From an uncultured Litoreibacter sp. (GTDB taxonomy: Bacteria; Pseudomonadota; Alphaproteobacteria; Rhodobacterales; Rhodobacteraceae), in NCBI RefSeq assembly GCF_947487515.1, contig NZ_CANKWO010000002.1:372001-436000 (forward strand): a stretch of 64,000 nt of DNA, in the 5' to 3' direction. The position numbers and the translations under genes were made by a program. Below the pieces are notes generated by a model. It was not told the DNA's origin, did not search any database, and worked only from the letters and a program-made list of their open reading frames with translations. Of the stretch, positions 1 through 8,193 are shown piece after piece. Each line of letters starts with the position of its first letter. Position 1 is the first letter of the stretch.

Positions 1-645
1 ACCTTCGACTTGGTGGAACATTGGCGTATGCGTTTGGTCGTAATCGGCGCGGTACACACGACCGGGGCAAATGATGCGTATCGGCGCGCCCTGCTCCTGC
101 ATTGAGCGGATTTGAACCGGAGACGTATGCGTGCGCAAAACATGCGGCGGACGGTTATCGCCCTCGGCACGGTGCATGTAGAAAGTGTCCATCTCGCCAC
201 GCGCGGGGTGATGGCTGGGAATATTCAACGCGTCAAAATTATGCCAGTCATCCTCGACTTGCGGGCCTTCCGCCACGGCAAATCCCAGATTGGCAAAAAT
301 CGCAGAGACCTCTTCGGTCACTTGGCTAATCGGGTGGATCGAGCCCGCCGGACGATCACGACCAGGCAAGGTCACATCCAGCCATTCGGTGCGCAAACGC
401 TCGTTCAATGCGGCATCCGCCAAGCCCGCCTTTTTCGCAACCAATGCGGAATTCACTTCATCCTTAAGCGCGTTCAATGCAGGGCCTGCGGTTTGGCGCT
501 CTTCAGGGGTCATTTTGCCCAGCTCGCGCATCCGAAGGCTGATTTCGCCCTTTTTGCCCAAGGCCGCAACCCGCAGGTCCTCCAGCGCAGATTCATCGGC
601 CGCATCGGCAATTTGACTTAGGTATTTGGCTTTAAGATCGTCCAT
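1..645 (-). CDS. pheS: Phenylalanyl-tRNA synthetase alpha subunit (3' end outside window)
   Basis: Class II aminoacyl-tRNA synthetase subunit that, with PheT, charges tRNA-Phe in the cytoplasm. The visible first 215 residues hold the N-terminal coiled-coil arm (about residues 1-85, with the family-typical LGKKGEIS and LRMRELGKM stretches) and the beginning of the catalytic core: HPISQVTEE, the segment around [12 protein letters not shown] and the motif-2 region ending [10 protein letters not shown]. The ATG at 645 fits the usual PheS N-terminus. The gene runs off the left edge, so the C-terminal catalytic part and any pheT cannot be seen. In many bacteria pheS directly follows rplT; here about 2 kb of unrelated genes lie between them. 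Confidence 0.95.
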   Translation of the reverse strand, partial: MDDLKAKYLSQIADAADESALEDLRVAALGKKGEISLRMRELGKMTPEERQTAGPALNALKDEVNSALVAKKAGLADAALNERLRTEWLDVTLPGRDRPAGSIHPISQVTEEVSAIFANLGFAVAEGPQVEDDWHNFDALNIPSHHPARGEMDTFYMHRAEGDNRPPHVLRTHTSPVQIRSMQEQGAPIRIICPGRVYRADYDQTHTPMFHQVEG

Positions 646-864
646 GACGGCCCCCGCATTTGGTGTTGTGATCCTGCTATCGCCCACCCCGTCTGATTGC
701 AAGCGCGGCCCTTCGGCTGCACCGTCTTATCACCTATGCGACAATCAACAAAAAACTATGCAAAAAACCCCAAATTAGGGGGTGAAAAAGGTTCAAAACA
801 CAAAATAATGTGTGTATGCATAGCCATGTCGCCTTTATTAGAGGCAGCACAAGTGGGGAAAACA
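646..864. other. Intergenic region upstream of pheS
   Basis: This stretch should hold the minus-strand pheS promoter. It is AT-rich around 740-815 and contains a short C4/G4 inverted repeat near 767-782. I found no RNA gene or convincing terminator in it. If the small ORF at 865-1074 is not real, the gene-free stretch extends to 1093. Confidence 0.4.
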
Positions 865-1074
865 ATGCAAGCCGTGTTATACTCGCACCGCCTCAGGTCG
901 GTGTTGCAGCATACTGTTATAGATCTGGGGTTGACCCTGTCTATTGATGACGAGGCCGCCCAGATATCCCTAGCTGACCACAAAGACACCATCATCAAGA
1001 CTGCCGCGATGATGCAAGTAGAAGTTAATTTTCAACGAACAGATAGCGCAACGACAGCAACGTTTTATCGCTAG
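865..1074 (+). CDS. Possible small protein upstream of the OmpA-domain gene
   Basis: A 69-residue open frame from an ATG preceded by GGGGAAAAC, ending 19 bases before the OmpA-domain gene. An in-frame ATG at 826 would add 13 residues. The product is soluble-looking, with no signal peptide or membrane segment and no family I recognise. Position and spacing suggest co-transcription with the next gene, but codon use is not distinctive and it could be a chance frame. Confidence 0.3.
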   Translation: MQAVLYSHRLRSVLQHTVIDLGLTLSIDDEAAQISLADHKDTIIKTAAMMQVEVNFQRTDSATTATFYR

Positions 1075-1093
1075 ACAATACACAGGTGAGTAA

Positions 1094-1888
1094 ATGGGAC
1101 TATTCAGCAAACGTAAAACAACCCCTCAATACCGCGCCGGAGGGCTTGGGGGCTTGAGCCAAATTCAACCCACGCGCACAGATGCCAGCGTCGCGCAAAG
1201 TGACTTCAAGCAAACGGCCATCATCGCCGCCCTTGCCTTCATGCTGGTGGGCAGCCTGTCCTACATCGCCATGCAATCCATCGGATCGAACAACAGCTCG
1301 GTCACCGTAGCGCAACCCGCGGCCAGCGAAGTACCCGTCGCACCAGTGGCCGCTGTCGTACCCGAAAAACCAAAATACCCGGAAATCAAGGCCTACGCCC
1401 CAGTCGTCGAAGAACGCGCATTTGTCTCTGCCAATGGCTCCATCGACGTGCTTCTGCCCGAGCGTGAACCGTACTTCGTCTACCCGATCAAAAAGGTTAA
1501 CGCCAACGCGACACCGCTGTGCGTCACCGAACTGCGCAAACCGGCCCGCGCCGCCACGTTCTACTTTGATGTCGGAAGCGCTGAACTCGGCACAGAGCAT
1601 TACGAACAGCTGGCCGCCTTGGGCAAGATGGTAAACGACTGCCCAGAAGCCTTGGTGCATGTCACCGGTCACTCTGACACTTCGGGCAATGACTTGGCCA
1701 ATCTGGACCTCAGCTGGAAGCGTGCGGACAGCACGGTGAATGCACTGGCCACGCTGGGGCTGAACACCACGCAGTTTGAACCCGTCGGCTTCGGCGCGCG
1801 CTCCCCCCTCGCGCAGGGCGCCACCTCCGACGAGGACCGCAACCGCCGCGTTGAGTTCCACGTCTTGTTCCACGACAAAGACCACTAA
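1094..1888 (+). CDS. OmpA-family peptidoglycan-binding protein with N-terminal membrane anchor
   Basis: 264 residues: a short basic cytoplasmic N-terminus, one membrane segment at about residues 40-60, an Ala/Pro/Val-rich linker (about 65-110), and a C-terminal OmpA domain from about residue 150. The domain shows the expected FDVGSAEL start, the VTGHSDTSG peptidoglycan-contact segment and the closing NRRVEFHV. There is no beta-barrel and no lipobox, so it is likely an inner-membrane-anchored protein that reaches the peptidoglycan, not an outer-membrane porin. The start has GGTGAG upstream. It is followed after 12 bases by a small membrane protein, probably co-expressed. Confidence 0.85.
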   Translation: MGLFSKRKTTPQYRAGGLGGLSQIQPTRTDASVAQSDFKQTAIIAALAFMLVGSLSYIAMQSIGSNNSSVTVAQPAASEVPVAPVAAVVPEKPKYPEIKAYAPVVEERAFVSANGSIDVLLPEREPYFVYPIKKVNANATPLCVTELRKPARAATFYFDVGSAELGTEHYEQLAALGKMVNDCPEALVHVTGHSDTSGNDLANLDLSWKRADSTVNALATLGLNTTQFEPVGFGARSPLAQGATSDEDRNRRVEFHVLFHDKDH

Positions 1889-1900
1889 AGGAGCCATGTC

Positions 1901-2119
1901 ATGATGAACTTTATCATTCTTCTTCTTGCCATGAGCGCCAGTGGCGCGATCGGCTTCTACCTTGCCCGCGCCCACTACCTTGGCCAAAGCGCTGTCCAGC
2001 TGCATAATCTGGACGCCGAGCTGCAAAAAGTACGTCGCCACGCGCGCAATGCCGAAACCCAAGCAGCCCGCGCGAAGGCCGATCATGATCGCCTGAGACG
2101 CACCAGCTTGACCGCCTAG
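1901..2119 (+). CDS. Small single-span membrane protein with coiled-coil tail
   Basis: 72 residues with an N-terminal hydrophobic segment (about 3-21) followed by a charged helix of roughly 45 residues rich in Ala, Arg and Gln that looks like a coiled coil. AAAGGAG lies upstream; a second ATG directly follows the first. It lies 12 bases after the OmpA-domain gene and before a terminator, so the two probably form one transcript. No known family recognised. Confidence 0.65.
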   Translation: MMNFIILLLAMSASGAIGFYLARAHYLGQSAVQLHNLDAELQKVRRHARNAETQAARAKADHDRLRRTSLTA

Positions 2120-2142
2120 GCAGATCAACCAAAACACCACAC

Positions 2143-2170
2143 AAAGGCCCTTCCAACCGAAGGGCCTTTT
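2143..2170 (+). terminator. Rho-independent terminator after the OmpA-domain operon
   Basis: A GC-rich inverted repeat, AAAGGCCCTT paired with AAGGGCCTTT around the loop CCAACCG, ends in a T-rich tail. It lies just after the 1901-2119 gene and before the convergent BLUF gene, and may work in both directions. Confidence 0.8.
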
Positions 2171-2198
2171 GTCGTTTTAGGGTAGGGAATTTTCGAGT

Positions 2199-2633
2199 TT
2201 AGATATTGATGGCCAGCTTGGCTGGCGGTGTCGCCATGAGATCCTGCATCACGTCCAGCAGCCCGTCGACATTCACCGATTCAGGGTCCACGACATCTGT
2301 CGCGAAATACCGCAGGAACGCCGCGCGGGTCTGACTATCCATCCCCTGATGCAAGCCCATAACCCAAGTCGGGAACATGCGCTCACGCACGCCTTCAAAG
2401 GACAGCAAGATAATGTTGGAGTGACGCGGGTCCCGCGCAATGCGGTGATAGACCGACGACACTTCGAGACGGCCGCCCTCGATCACCTGAATGAAATGAT
2501 CGCCGTTAAAATGCAGCATTCCCGTCAGGTTCAGATGTTGATTGTTGTGCTTGCTGGTCTCGATCAGCTCTTGAATGTTGAGGTCCTCGGAAAGGTTCCG
2601 TTGGCTGTAATATACTAGGCGTGTGAGATTCAT
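2199..2633 (-). CDS. BLUF-domain blue-light sensor protein
   Basis: 144-residue stand-alone BLUF protein binding FAD. The key photocycle residues are present: Tyr8 in RLVYYS, Asn31 in the HNN segment, Gln49 in FIQVIEGG, and Trp90/Met92 in FPTWVMG. Residues 1-95 cover the BLUF fold; the remaining 50 are the usual capping helices with no output domain, so signalling would go through protein-protein contact. I chose the ATG at 2633 because the conserved fold starts there; an upstream in-frame start at 2657 would add 8 residues. It is separated from rplT by a terminator, so it is not part of the ribosomal-protein transcript. Confidence 0.9.
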   Translation of the reverse strand: MNLTRLVYYSQRNLSEDLNIQELIETSKHNNQHLNLTGMLHFNGDHFIQVIEGGRLEVSSVYHRIARDPRHSNIILLSFEGVRERMFPTWVMGLHQGMDSQTRAAFLRYFATDVVDPESVNVDGLLDVMQDLMATPPAKLAINI

Positions 2634-2736
2634 GTCGGATGTCCCAGGGTAAAACACTCAATCCACATATAGTAACAAGACCGTGATCGAACCGCAAGAT
2701 TAAGCAGGTCTGCGCCCAATTCTACGGCATATGTCA

Positions 2737-2770
2737 CAAAAAACGCCGCCCCGGTTTCCCAGAGCGGCGC
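2737..2770 (-). terminator. Rho-independent terminator of rpmI-rplT
   Basis: Read on the minus strand, a GCGCCGCTCTGG arm pairs with CCGGGGCGGCG around a short GAAA-type loop and is followed by six T residues. It sits 30 bases after the rplT stop. Confidence 0.85.
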
Positions 2771-2799
2771 AACCACATCTCAAACAGATGCGTGTATTC

Positions 2800-3162
2800 T
2801 TAAGCCAATGCGGCTTTCGCTTTTTCGACCACTGCCGCAAATGCGTCAGGCTCGTTTACAGCGAGGTCCGCCAGAACCTTACGGTCGACTTCAACGCCAG
2901 CCAAGTTCAGGCCGTTGATGAAACGCGAGTATGTCAGCGCCTCGTCGATTGCACGGCAACCAGCGTTGATCCGCTGGATCCACAATGCGCGGAAGTTGCG
3001 CTTGCGGTTCTTACGGTCGCGTGTCGCGTATTGGTTCGCCTTGTCCACCGCTTGAGTGGCGACGCGGAACGTATTCTTGCGACGGCCTTGGTAGCCTTTA
3101 GCGGCTTTGATGATTTTCTTGTGACGGGCGTGGGTTACGACGCCGGATGTAACTCTGGACAT
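2800..3162 (-). CDS. rplT: 50S ribosomal protein L20
   Basis: 120 residues, the standard length. The basic N-terminal arm ([19 protein letters not shown]) and the family-typical [32 protein letters not shown] and [18 protein letters not shown] segments are all there. L20 binds 23S rRNA early in large-subunit assembly. It follows rpmI after 12 bases; in many bacteria L20 also represses this operon translationally. The usual downstream partner pheS is not adjacent here. Confidence 0.98.
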   Translation of the reverse strand: MSRVTSGVVTHARHKKIIKAAKGYQGRRKNTFRVATQAVDKANQYATRDRKNRKRNFRALWIQRINAGCRAIDEALTYSRFINGLNLAGVEVDRKVLADLAVNEPDAFAAVVEKAKAALA

Positions 3163-3174
3163 ATCAAATTCTCC

Positions 3175-3375
3175 TTAGCGCGCGTATGGCATGTATTTTT
3201 TCACGATCTTCTCATCTGCTGCGCAGAGGATCGTGGTGCCACGGGCGGTGCGGATAAACTTGGTAGAGCGCTTGATCATGCCGTGGCGTTTGCCTGCTTG
3301 ACCAGCTTTGACGCGACCGGAGGCCGTCATCTTGAAGCGCTTTTTAGCGCCTGATTTCGTCTTCATCTTCGGCAT
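3175..3375 (-). CDS. rpmI: 50S ribosomal protein L35
   Basis: 66 residues, the typical length, beginning [21 protein letters not shown] lies 8 bases before the ATG at 3375, which rules out the longer open frame that starts at 3438. The basic, globular profile and the ending KKYMPYAR match the family. First gene of the rpmI-rplT pair; infC is not in this window. Confidence 0.98.
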   Translation of the reverse strand: MPKMKTKSGAKKRFKMTASGRVKAGQAGKRHGMIKRSTKFIRTARGTTILCAADEKIVKKYMPYAR

Positions 3376-3504
3376 TTCCATCTCCTCAAAGATCGAGTGG
3401 TATTTCGTGCGACTCGGCATGCCATTCGCCGGACGCACGGTTGAAGGCGCTTCGTATGATCAAAGCGCCAGTATTGCAAGCCTCATAGTGGCCTTTCCAC
3501 CGGT

Positions 3505-3729
3505 TTAGCGCACAAAATGCGCAACAACCCGAGTGAACACGTCTGGCAGATCCGCGAACGCATAGCCTCCTGGCGAACTATACAGCGCATAGACAATCAT
3601 GCCGCCTGATGCCACCGCAGCAAACGACGCCACACGCGGTGCACTTCCGTCCAGAAAAGCCGACAGGATCGCCGGAATGGTCAACACACCGACGACAATG
3701 CCTAGAACCAGAATCAGATCGTAATTCAA
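3505..3729 (-). CDS. Small two-span membrane protein
   Basis: 74 residues with two hydrophobic helices (about residues 3-25 and 32-52), joined by a short loop with DGSAPR, and a polar tail. It lies between pyk and rpmI on the same strand, with CAGGAGG-like bases (revcomp of cctcctta) before the ATG. I recognise it only as the sort of conserved small membrane protein often seen beside pyk in Rhodobacterales; function unknown. Confidence 0.7.
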   Translation of the reverse strand: MNYDLILVLGIVVGVLTIPAILSAFLDGSAPRVASFAAVASGGMIVYALYSSPGGYAFADLPDVFTRVVAHFVR

Positions 3730-3759
3730 AACAGCCTCCTTACGTAGGAATGAGGCAAA

Positions 3760-5214
3760 TTACTCTGGGTCGGAACTGTAAATCAACCTTTCGTCGCAGG
3801 GCGCTACGCGAAGAATGTTTGTCGTCCCCGGCTGGTTGAACGGCACGCCCGCGGTAACCACGATTTGATCGTCGGCTGTGGCAAAGCCGGCTTCTTGGGC
3901 AGCACGCGCCGCATTGACCACAGCCATTTTGAAGCGATCAACGTCATCCTGCGTCATCACGCAATGCGTCCCCCAGCTTAGCGCCAGACGGCGGGCAGTG
4001 CCCACCAATGGAGTTAGCGCAATGATCGGCACATGCGGACGTTCGCGCGACACCAGCGCAGCTGTAGTGCCCGATTGCGTGAAGCAGCAGATCGCCTTGA
4101 TGTCGGTGGTTTCCGCAATCTCACGGGCCGCCACAACGATACTATCTGCAACAGTGGTTTTCTTGCCGCCACGCTGGGCCGCGATGATGTCACGGTAATT
4201 CGCATCACCTTCAACTTCGATCGCCACGTTATTCATGGTGGTCACCGCCTCGATCGGGAAGCTACCAGCTGCAGATTCAGCAGACAGCATGATCGCGTCG
4301 GTGCCCTCATAGATGGCGGTCGCCACGTCGGAGACTTCGGCGCGGGTTGGCATCGGGCTATCAATCATCGATTCCAGCATTTGCGTCGCAACGATCACCG
4401 GCTTGGCGACAGCGCGGCAGCGGCGGATCAGGCGCTTTTGGATCGGCGGCACATTCTGCACGGGCAGTTCTACGCCCAAGTCCCCACGGGCCACCATGAT
4501 GCCATCGGACACCGCCAAAATGGCGTCAAATGCCTCAACAGCTGCAGGCTTTTCGATCTTGGACAGGATCGCCGCGCGACCACCCGCCAATTCACGAGCC
4601 TCCGCCACATCTTCAGGACGCTGGACGAAGGACAGGGCCAACCAGTCAACACCAAGCTGGCACACAAATTCCAGATCCTTGCGATCTTTCTCGGACAACG
4701 CAGCCAGTGGCAGCAGCACATCAGGGACATTCACCCCTTTGCGGTTGGAGATCACCCCACCCACCACAACTTCGCAATTGGCGTAATCCGCGCCGCAGTC
4801 TTTGACTGTAAGTCGAATCTTGCCGTCGTTCACCAACAGGCTGGAGCCAGGCTCGAGCGCGGCGAAAATTTCCTTGTGCGGAAGCTGGACGCGGGTCGCG
4901 TCGCCCTCGGCAGGATCAAGGTCCAGACGGAACGGGGCGCCCACAACCAGCTCTTCGCCGTCTTCATTGGCAAAGACCCCAACACGCAGTTTTGGCCCCT
5001 GAAGATCGGCCAGAATAGAGATCGGGCGACCCAGGTCTTTTTCGATCTGGCGGATAATCTCGTGGCGCACACGAATTTCACTATGATCGCCATGCGACAT
5101 ATTCAGACGGAACACATCTGCGCCGGCCTCAAACAGGGCACGTATCATGGCGTAGTCGTTGGACGCCGGTCCTAGAGTGGCCACAATCTTAACGTTACGT
5201 AATCTTCTGTTCAT
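3760..5214 (-). CDS. pyk: Pyruvate kinase
   Basis: 484 residues. Converts phosphoenolpyruvate and ADP to pyruvate and ATP, the last step of glycolysis and of the Entner-Doudoroff route. Conserved blocks seen: VATLGPAS at the start, FRLNMSHG, the ILADLQGPKLRVG segment, the active-site ILSKIEKPAAVEAFDAI with its catalytic Lys/Glu, the MVARGDLGVELP metal-binding region and ATQMLESMI. The C-terminal allosteric domain is present. The ATG at 5214 has GAGGAA upstream and begins the standard NRRLRNVKIVATLGP N-terminus, so it is preferred to the frame start at 5235. Confidence 0.98.
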   Translation of the reverse strand: MNRRLRNVKIVATLGPASNDYAMIRALFEAGADVFRLNMSHGDHSEIRVRHEIIRQIEKDLGRPISILADLQGPKLRVGVFANEDGEELVVGAPFRLDLDPAEGDATRVQLPHKEIFAALEPGSSLLVNDGKIRLTVKDCGADYANCEVVVGGVISNRKGVNVPDVLLPLAALSEKDRKDLEFVCQLGVDWLALSFVQRPEDVAEARELAGGRAAILSKIEKPAAVEAFDAILAVSDGIMVARGDLGVELPVQNVPPIQKRLIRRCRAVAKPVIVATQMLESMIDSPMPTRAEVSDVATAIYEGTDAIMLSAESAAGSFPIEAVTTMNNVAIEVEGDANYRDIIAAQRGGKKTTVADSIVVAAREIAETTDIKAICCFTQSGTTAALVSRERPHVPIIALTPLVGTARRLALSWGTHCVMTQDDVDRFKMAVVNAARAAQEAGFATADDQIVVTAGVPFNQPGTTNILRVAPCDERLIYSSDPE

Positions 5215-5446
5215 TTCAGTTCCTCGGCGATCCAAATGTTAGCGGTATCATATGACGGGTTTCGCCACTCACCGCAACTAGCGCTTCCGCTCAATGAGGG
5301 CTATTCTGCGCAAAAATGTAACAGGCCAACGACCAAAGACGGGAAAAGCCCCTTTAATTCGCTCGGGAGCACCCCATCTTTGTCCAAGTTGCAGCCCACA
5401 ACCGCCAAGCAAGCCCCGAAGCAAGCACCAAGAAGGACCCAACCGT

Positions 5447-5746
5447 ATGGACCCGCAAACAAAGCTGGAGCTGGAAGCCGCCGCCTTCCGCACGCTGCAA
5501 GCCCATCTGCAACGCCGCACTGACGTGCAAAACATCGACATGATGAACCTGACCGGCTTTTGCCGGAACTGCCTAAGCCGCTGGTATCAAGAAGCCGCAA
5601 ATGAGCGCGGCATCGAGATGACCAAAGAAGAAGCCCGCGAAGAGTTCTACGGCATGCCTTTCAACGAGTGGCGCGCTGCGCATCAATCGGATGCCTCTGA
5701 CGCCCAGAAGGCTGCTTTTGAAATTTCGCACAAAGACGCCACATAA
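5447..5746 (+). CDS. DUF1244 family protein
   Basis: 99 residues, single DUF1244 domain. Seen: an N-terminal helix, the TGFCRNCLSRWY block with two conserved Cys, and the EEFYGMPFNEW segment. The family is widespread in alphaproteobacteria and has no settled function that I know of. The ATG at 5447 follows AGAAGGA; the open frame extends upstream but that part is not family-like. No operon partner is obvious. Confidence 0.85.
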   Translation: MDPQTKLELEAAAFRTLQAHLQRRTDVQNIDMMNLTGFCRNCLSRWYQEAANERGIEMTKEEAREEFYGMPFNEWRAAHQSDASDAQKAAFEISHKDAT

Positions 5747-5802
5747 CTGTGAATTGGGCCAAAGCGTGCCTATGTGCTATGCTAGGTCCAAAGGAGATCA
5801 AG

Positions 5803-6063
5803 ATGAAACGCCTTACATTAGCTGCGATTGCAGTTGCTGTGGCCTTGCCCGCAGCTGCAAGCCAAGCGCCGATACGCGAACACTTGAAGCAAGAACTGCC
5901 CACTTGGGGTTACAGCGATGTTGACGTCGATGGGCTTACCCGCGCACAGGTGGTGCACATCAATCACCTGCTCCACAGCAACAAGTCTCCGTCGCAGATC
6001 CGGGGCAATATCGGTGCAATATTAGGAGACAGCTTGCTAAAGACGCTGTTTGGCCGCCAATGA
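5803..6063 (+). CDS. Small secreted protein, first of a related pair
   Basis: 86 residues with a clear signal peptide (MKRLTLAAIAVAVALPAAAS, likely cleaved after the Ala-x-Ala region), so probably periplasmic. The mature part contains a VDGLTRAQVVHINHLL block that resembles the VDYSALTTSQAAALHLKL block of the next gene, so the two look like diverged duplicates. AAGGAGATCAAG precedes the ATG at 5803. Its stop overlaps the next start (ATGA). No known family recognised. Confidence 0.75.
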   Translation: MKRLTLAAIAVAVALPAAASQAPIREHLKQELPTWGYSDVDVDGLTRAQVVHINHLLHSNKSPSQIRGNIGAILGDSLLKTLFGRQ

Positions 6064-6350
6064 TCCGCGCCGCCCTAGTTTCCGCACTAGTTGTTCTAAG
6101 CGCCCCAGCATTTGCCGCCCCGAACGAGCAGCTTCTGCGCTCTATCGAGCACCGTTTGGCGTTTTGGAATGTGGGCGAAGTGGATTACAGCGCCCTGACA
6201 ACATCTCAGGCCGCTGCACTACATTTGAAACTGTCGAACGCGCCATCGCGCTTCTCTGGGCGATCAAGCTTTTTTCGCCAAGAGTTGCTTACGATACTGC
6301 AGTGGGATGGCAGCGAGAAGAATTACTCGCTGAACAAATCCTCAGACTAA
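6060..6350 (+). CDS. Small secreted protein, second of a related pair
   Basis: 96 residues with a signal peptide (about residues 1-19, ending APAFAA). The mature segment, aromatic residue then VGEVDYSALTTSQAAALHLKLSN, aligns by eye with its upstream neighbour. The 4-base ATGA overlap indicates translational coupling. The gene ends by overlapping the convergent dat gene by 4 bases. Function unknown. Confidence 0.7.
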   Translation: MIRAALVSALVVLSAPAFAAPNEQLLRSIEHRLAFWNVGEVDYSALTTSQAAALHLKLSNAPSRFSGRSSFFRQELLTILQWDGSEKNYSLNKSSD

Positions 6351-7204
6351 AGCGCCTGCTTCATGCTTTCTTCGAGGTAGATTTCACGTAGGCGTGCCGC
6401 CGACTTGCCCGGCTTGCCATCACCCAAAGCCACGCCATCCACTTCTACAACCGGCATAACAAAGGTCGATGCGGACGTGATAAACGCCTCATCCGCGTTC
6501 TTGGCTTCCTCAATGGTGAACGGGCGTTCCTCGATCTGCATCTGCGCCGCTTCGGCATAGGCCAGCACCGCCGCGCGGGTGATACCGTGCAGGATTTCCG
6601 ACCCCAGATGGCGCGTGATGATTTTACCGTCTTTGACGATATAGGCGTTGTTGGAGCTGCCCTCTGTCACGAAACCATCTTCCACCAGCCATGCGTCATC
6701 CGCGCCCGCAGCCTTGGCCATCATTTTCGCCATGGAGGGGAACAGAAGTTGCGTGGTCTTGATATCGCGGCGCGCCCAGCGCTGGTCATCCACTGAAATC
6801 ACCTTCATGCCGCTGGCGATCTTCGGGCTTTCCAGCAGGTTTGCCGACTGCGTGAACAACACGATTGTGGGCTTCACTTCGGCGGAGGGGAAGACAAAAT
6901 CGCGATCCCCGTCACTGCCGCGCGAGATTTGCAGGTAGATCATACCTTCCTTCAATGCGTTGCGCTTCACCAGCTCGCGGTGGACCTCCAACAGGTCCTC
7001 TGTGGAGATCGGGTTCTGCATCTGCAGCTCGTCCAAAGAACGCTGAAGGCGTTTAATATGCCCGTCAAACGCAAGGATTTTGCCATCTAGGATCGACGTC
7101 ACCTCATACACCGCATCCGCAAACAGGAAGCCACGATCAAATACGGACACCTTGGCCTCTTCTTCGGGCAGGTACTCTCCGTTCAAATATACGGTGCGGC
7201 TCAT
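6347..7204 (-). CDS. dat: D-amino acid aminotransferase (class IV PLP enzyme)
   Basis: 285 residues of the BCAT/D-alanine transaminase fold. It interconverts D-amino acids and 2-oxoacids, typically D-Ala and D-Glu. Seen: VYLNGEYLPEEEAKVSVFDRGFLFADAVYE with the conserved N-terminal pattern, the PLP-lysine region in RDIKTTQLLFPSMAKMMAK, then the EDGFVTEGSSNNAYIV block with the conserved Glu and Ser/Asn. The ATG at 7204 starts 4 bases after the dgcA stop, so it is the last gene of the dgcN-dgcA-dat operon. That context favours a D-amino acid substrate over branched-chain amino acids. Confidence 0.88.
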   Translation of the reverse strand: MSRTVYLNGEYLPEEEAKVSVFDRGFLFADAVYEVTSILDGKILAFDGHIKRLQRSLDELQMQNPISTEDLLEVHRELVKRNALKEGMIYLQISRGSDGDRDFVFPSAEVKPTIVLFTQSANLLESPKIASGMKVISVDDQRWARRDIKTTQLLFPSMAKMMAKAAGADDAWLVEDGFVTEGSSNNAYIVKDGKIITRHLGSEILHGITRAAVLAYAEAAQMQIEERPFTIEEAKNADEAFITSASTFVMPVVEVDGVALGDGKPGKSAARLREIYLEESMKQAL

Positions 7205-7208
7205 GTCG

Positions 7209-8174
7209 TTATCCCCATAGTTCAGGCTTGGGCGCGTGCACCCCTGCCTCGTCAAATTTCAAAGGTTCGTCGCGGTCTTCGGCCAGAAGGAGCGGGCCGT
7301 CAAGGTCCGTAAACGCCACACCCTGCGCCAGAATGGTCGCCGGAGCCATCGCCAGCGACGACCCGACCATGCAGCCAACCATCACCCCGTAGCCCTGCGC
7401 AAGGCCCGCATCTTTCAAGGCAAGCGCTTCGGTCAGACCACCCGTTTTGTCGAGCTTGATATTGATGACATCATATTTGCCCTTAAGCGACGGCAAGGAT
7501 GCACGGTCATGGCAGGCCTCGTCGGCGCAAACTGGCAACGGGCGCTCTATCTCGGCCAGCATGTCATCTTCACCCGCGGGCAGCGGTTGCTCTACCAGCT
7601 TCACACCGAGGCGCACCAGATGCGGCGCCAGATCGGAATAGACATCCGCGGACCAACCTTCGTTGGCATCGATGATGATCGGCGTGTCGGGCGCACCGCG
7701 ACGCACCGCCTCCAAGCGTGGCATATCATCTGCTGTGCCGAGTTTGATCTTCAACAGGGGACGGTGGCTATGCTTGCGTGCGCTGGCCTCCATCGCAGCG
7801 GGGTCCGCCAGTGACAACGTATAGGCGGTTATCTCGGGCTTCGGCGCAGGCAGGCCCAGCAGATCCCAGACGCGCAGGCCTTGCGACTTGGCCTCCCAAT
7901 CCCACATCGCGCAGTCAACGGCGTTGCGCGCAGCCCCTGCGGGCAATGCCCCCTGCAGGGCCGCGCGGGTGATGTCGGATGGCAGGGACAGGATTTCCTC
8001 GATCACCGAATCCACCGTCTCGCCGTAGCGGGCATAGGGCACGCATTCGCCTTGCCCCCTGACCCCATCGCGGTCAATGCGTGCGGTGAGAACCTGAGCT
8101 TCGGTGCGAGAGCCACGCGAGATAGTGAACACCTCGGCCAACGGGAACACATCCTTGGTGACTGTGATACACAT
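7209..8174 (-). CDS. dgcA: N-acetyl-D-glutamate racemase DgcA (enolase superfamily)
   Basis: 321-residue enolase-superfamily enzyme of the dipeptide-epimerase group. The acid-base lysines sit in LLKIKLG and NIKLDKTGG; the metal ligands are in IDANEGW, VEQPLP and CADEAC; the end of the barrel has GCMVGSS. In the described DgcN-DgcA route, N-acetyl-D-Glu made by DgcN is the DgcA substrate. The sequence alone would also fit an L-Ala-D/L-Glu epimerase; the adjacent dgcN (19 bases upstream) is why I prefer DgcA. The ATG at 8174 begins the conserved N-terminal strand. Confidence 0.82.
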   Translation of the reverse strand: MCITVTKDVFPLAEVFTISRGSRTEAQVLTARIDRDGVRGQGECVPYARYGETVDSVIEEILSLPSDITRAALQGALPAGAARNAVDCAMWDWEAKSQGLRVWDLLGLPAPKPEITAYTLSLADPAAMEASARKHSHRPLLKIKLGTADDMPRLEAVRRGAPDTPIIIDANEGWSADVYSDLAPHLVRLGVKLVEQPLPAGEDDMLAEIERPLPVCADEACHDRASLPSLKGKYDVINIKLDKTGGLTEALALKDAGLAQGYGVMVGCMVGSSLAMAPATILAQGVAFTDLDGPLLLAEDRDEPLKFDEAGVHAPKPELWG

Positions 8175-8193
8175 GGCGCGGCTCCCCTTTTGT

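Noticed and set aside
1100-2140. Long minus-strand open frame (346 codons) across the OmpA-domain gene
   Set aside because: It is antisense to a gene with clear domain motifs; the frame is open because of high-GC codon bias. Its protein has low-complexity composition and no motif.
4033-5175. Plus-strand open frame of 380 codons across pyk
   Set aside because: Antisense shadow of pyruvate kinase, His/Arg-rich with no recognisable domain.
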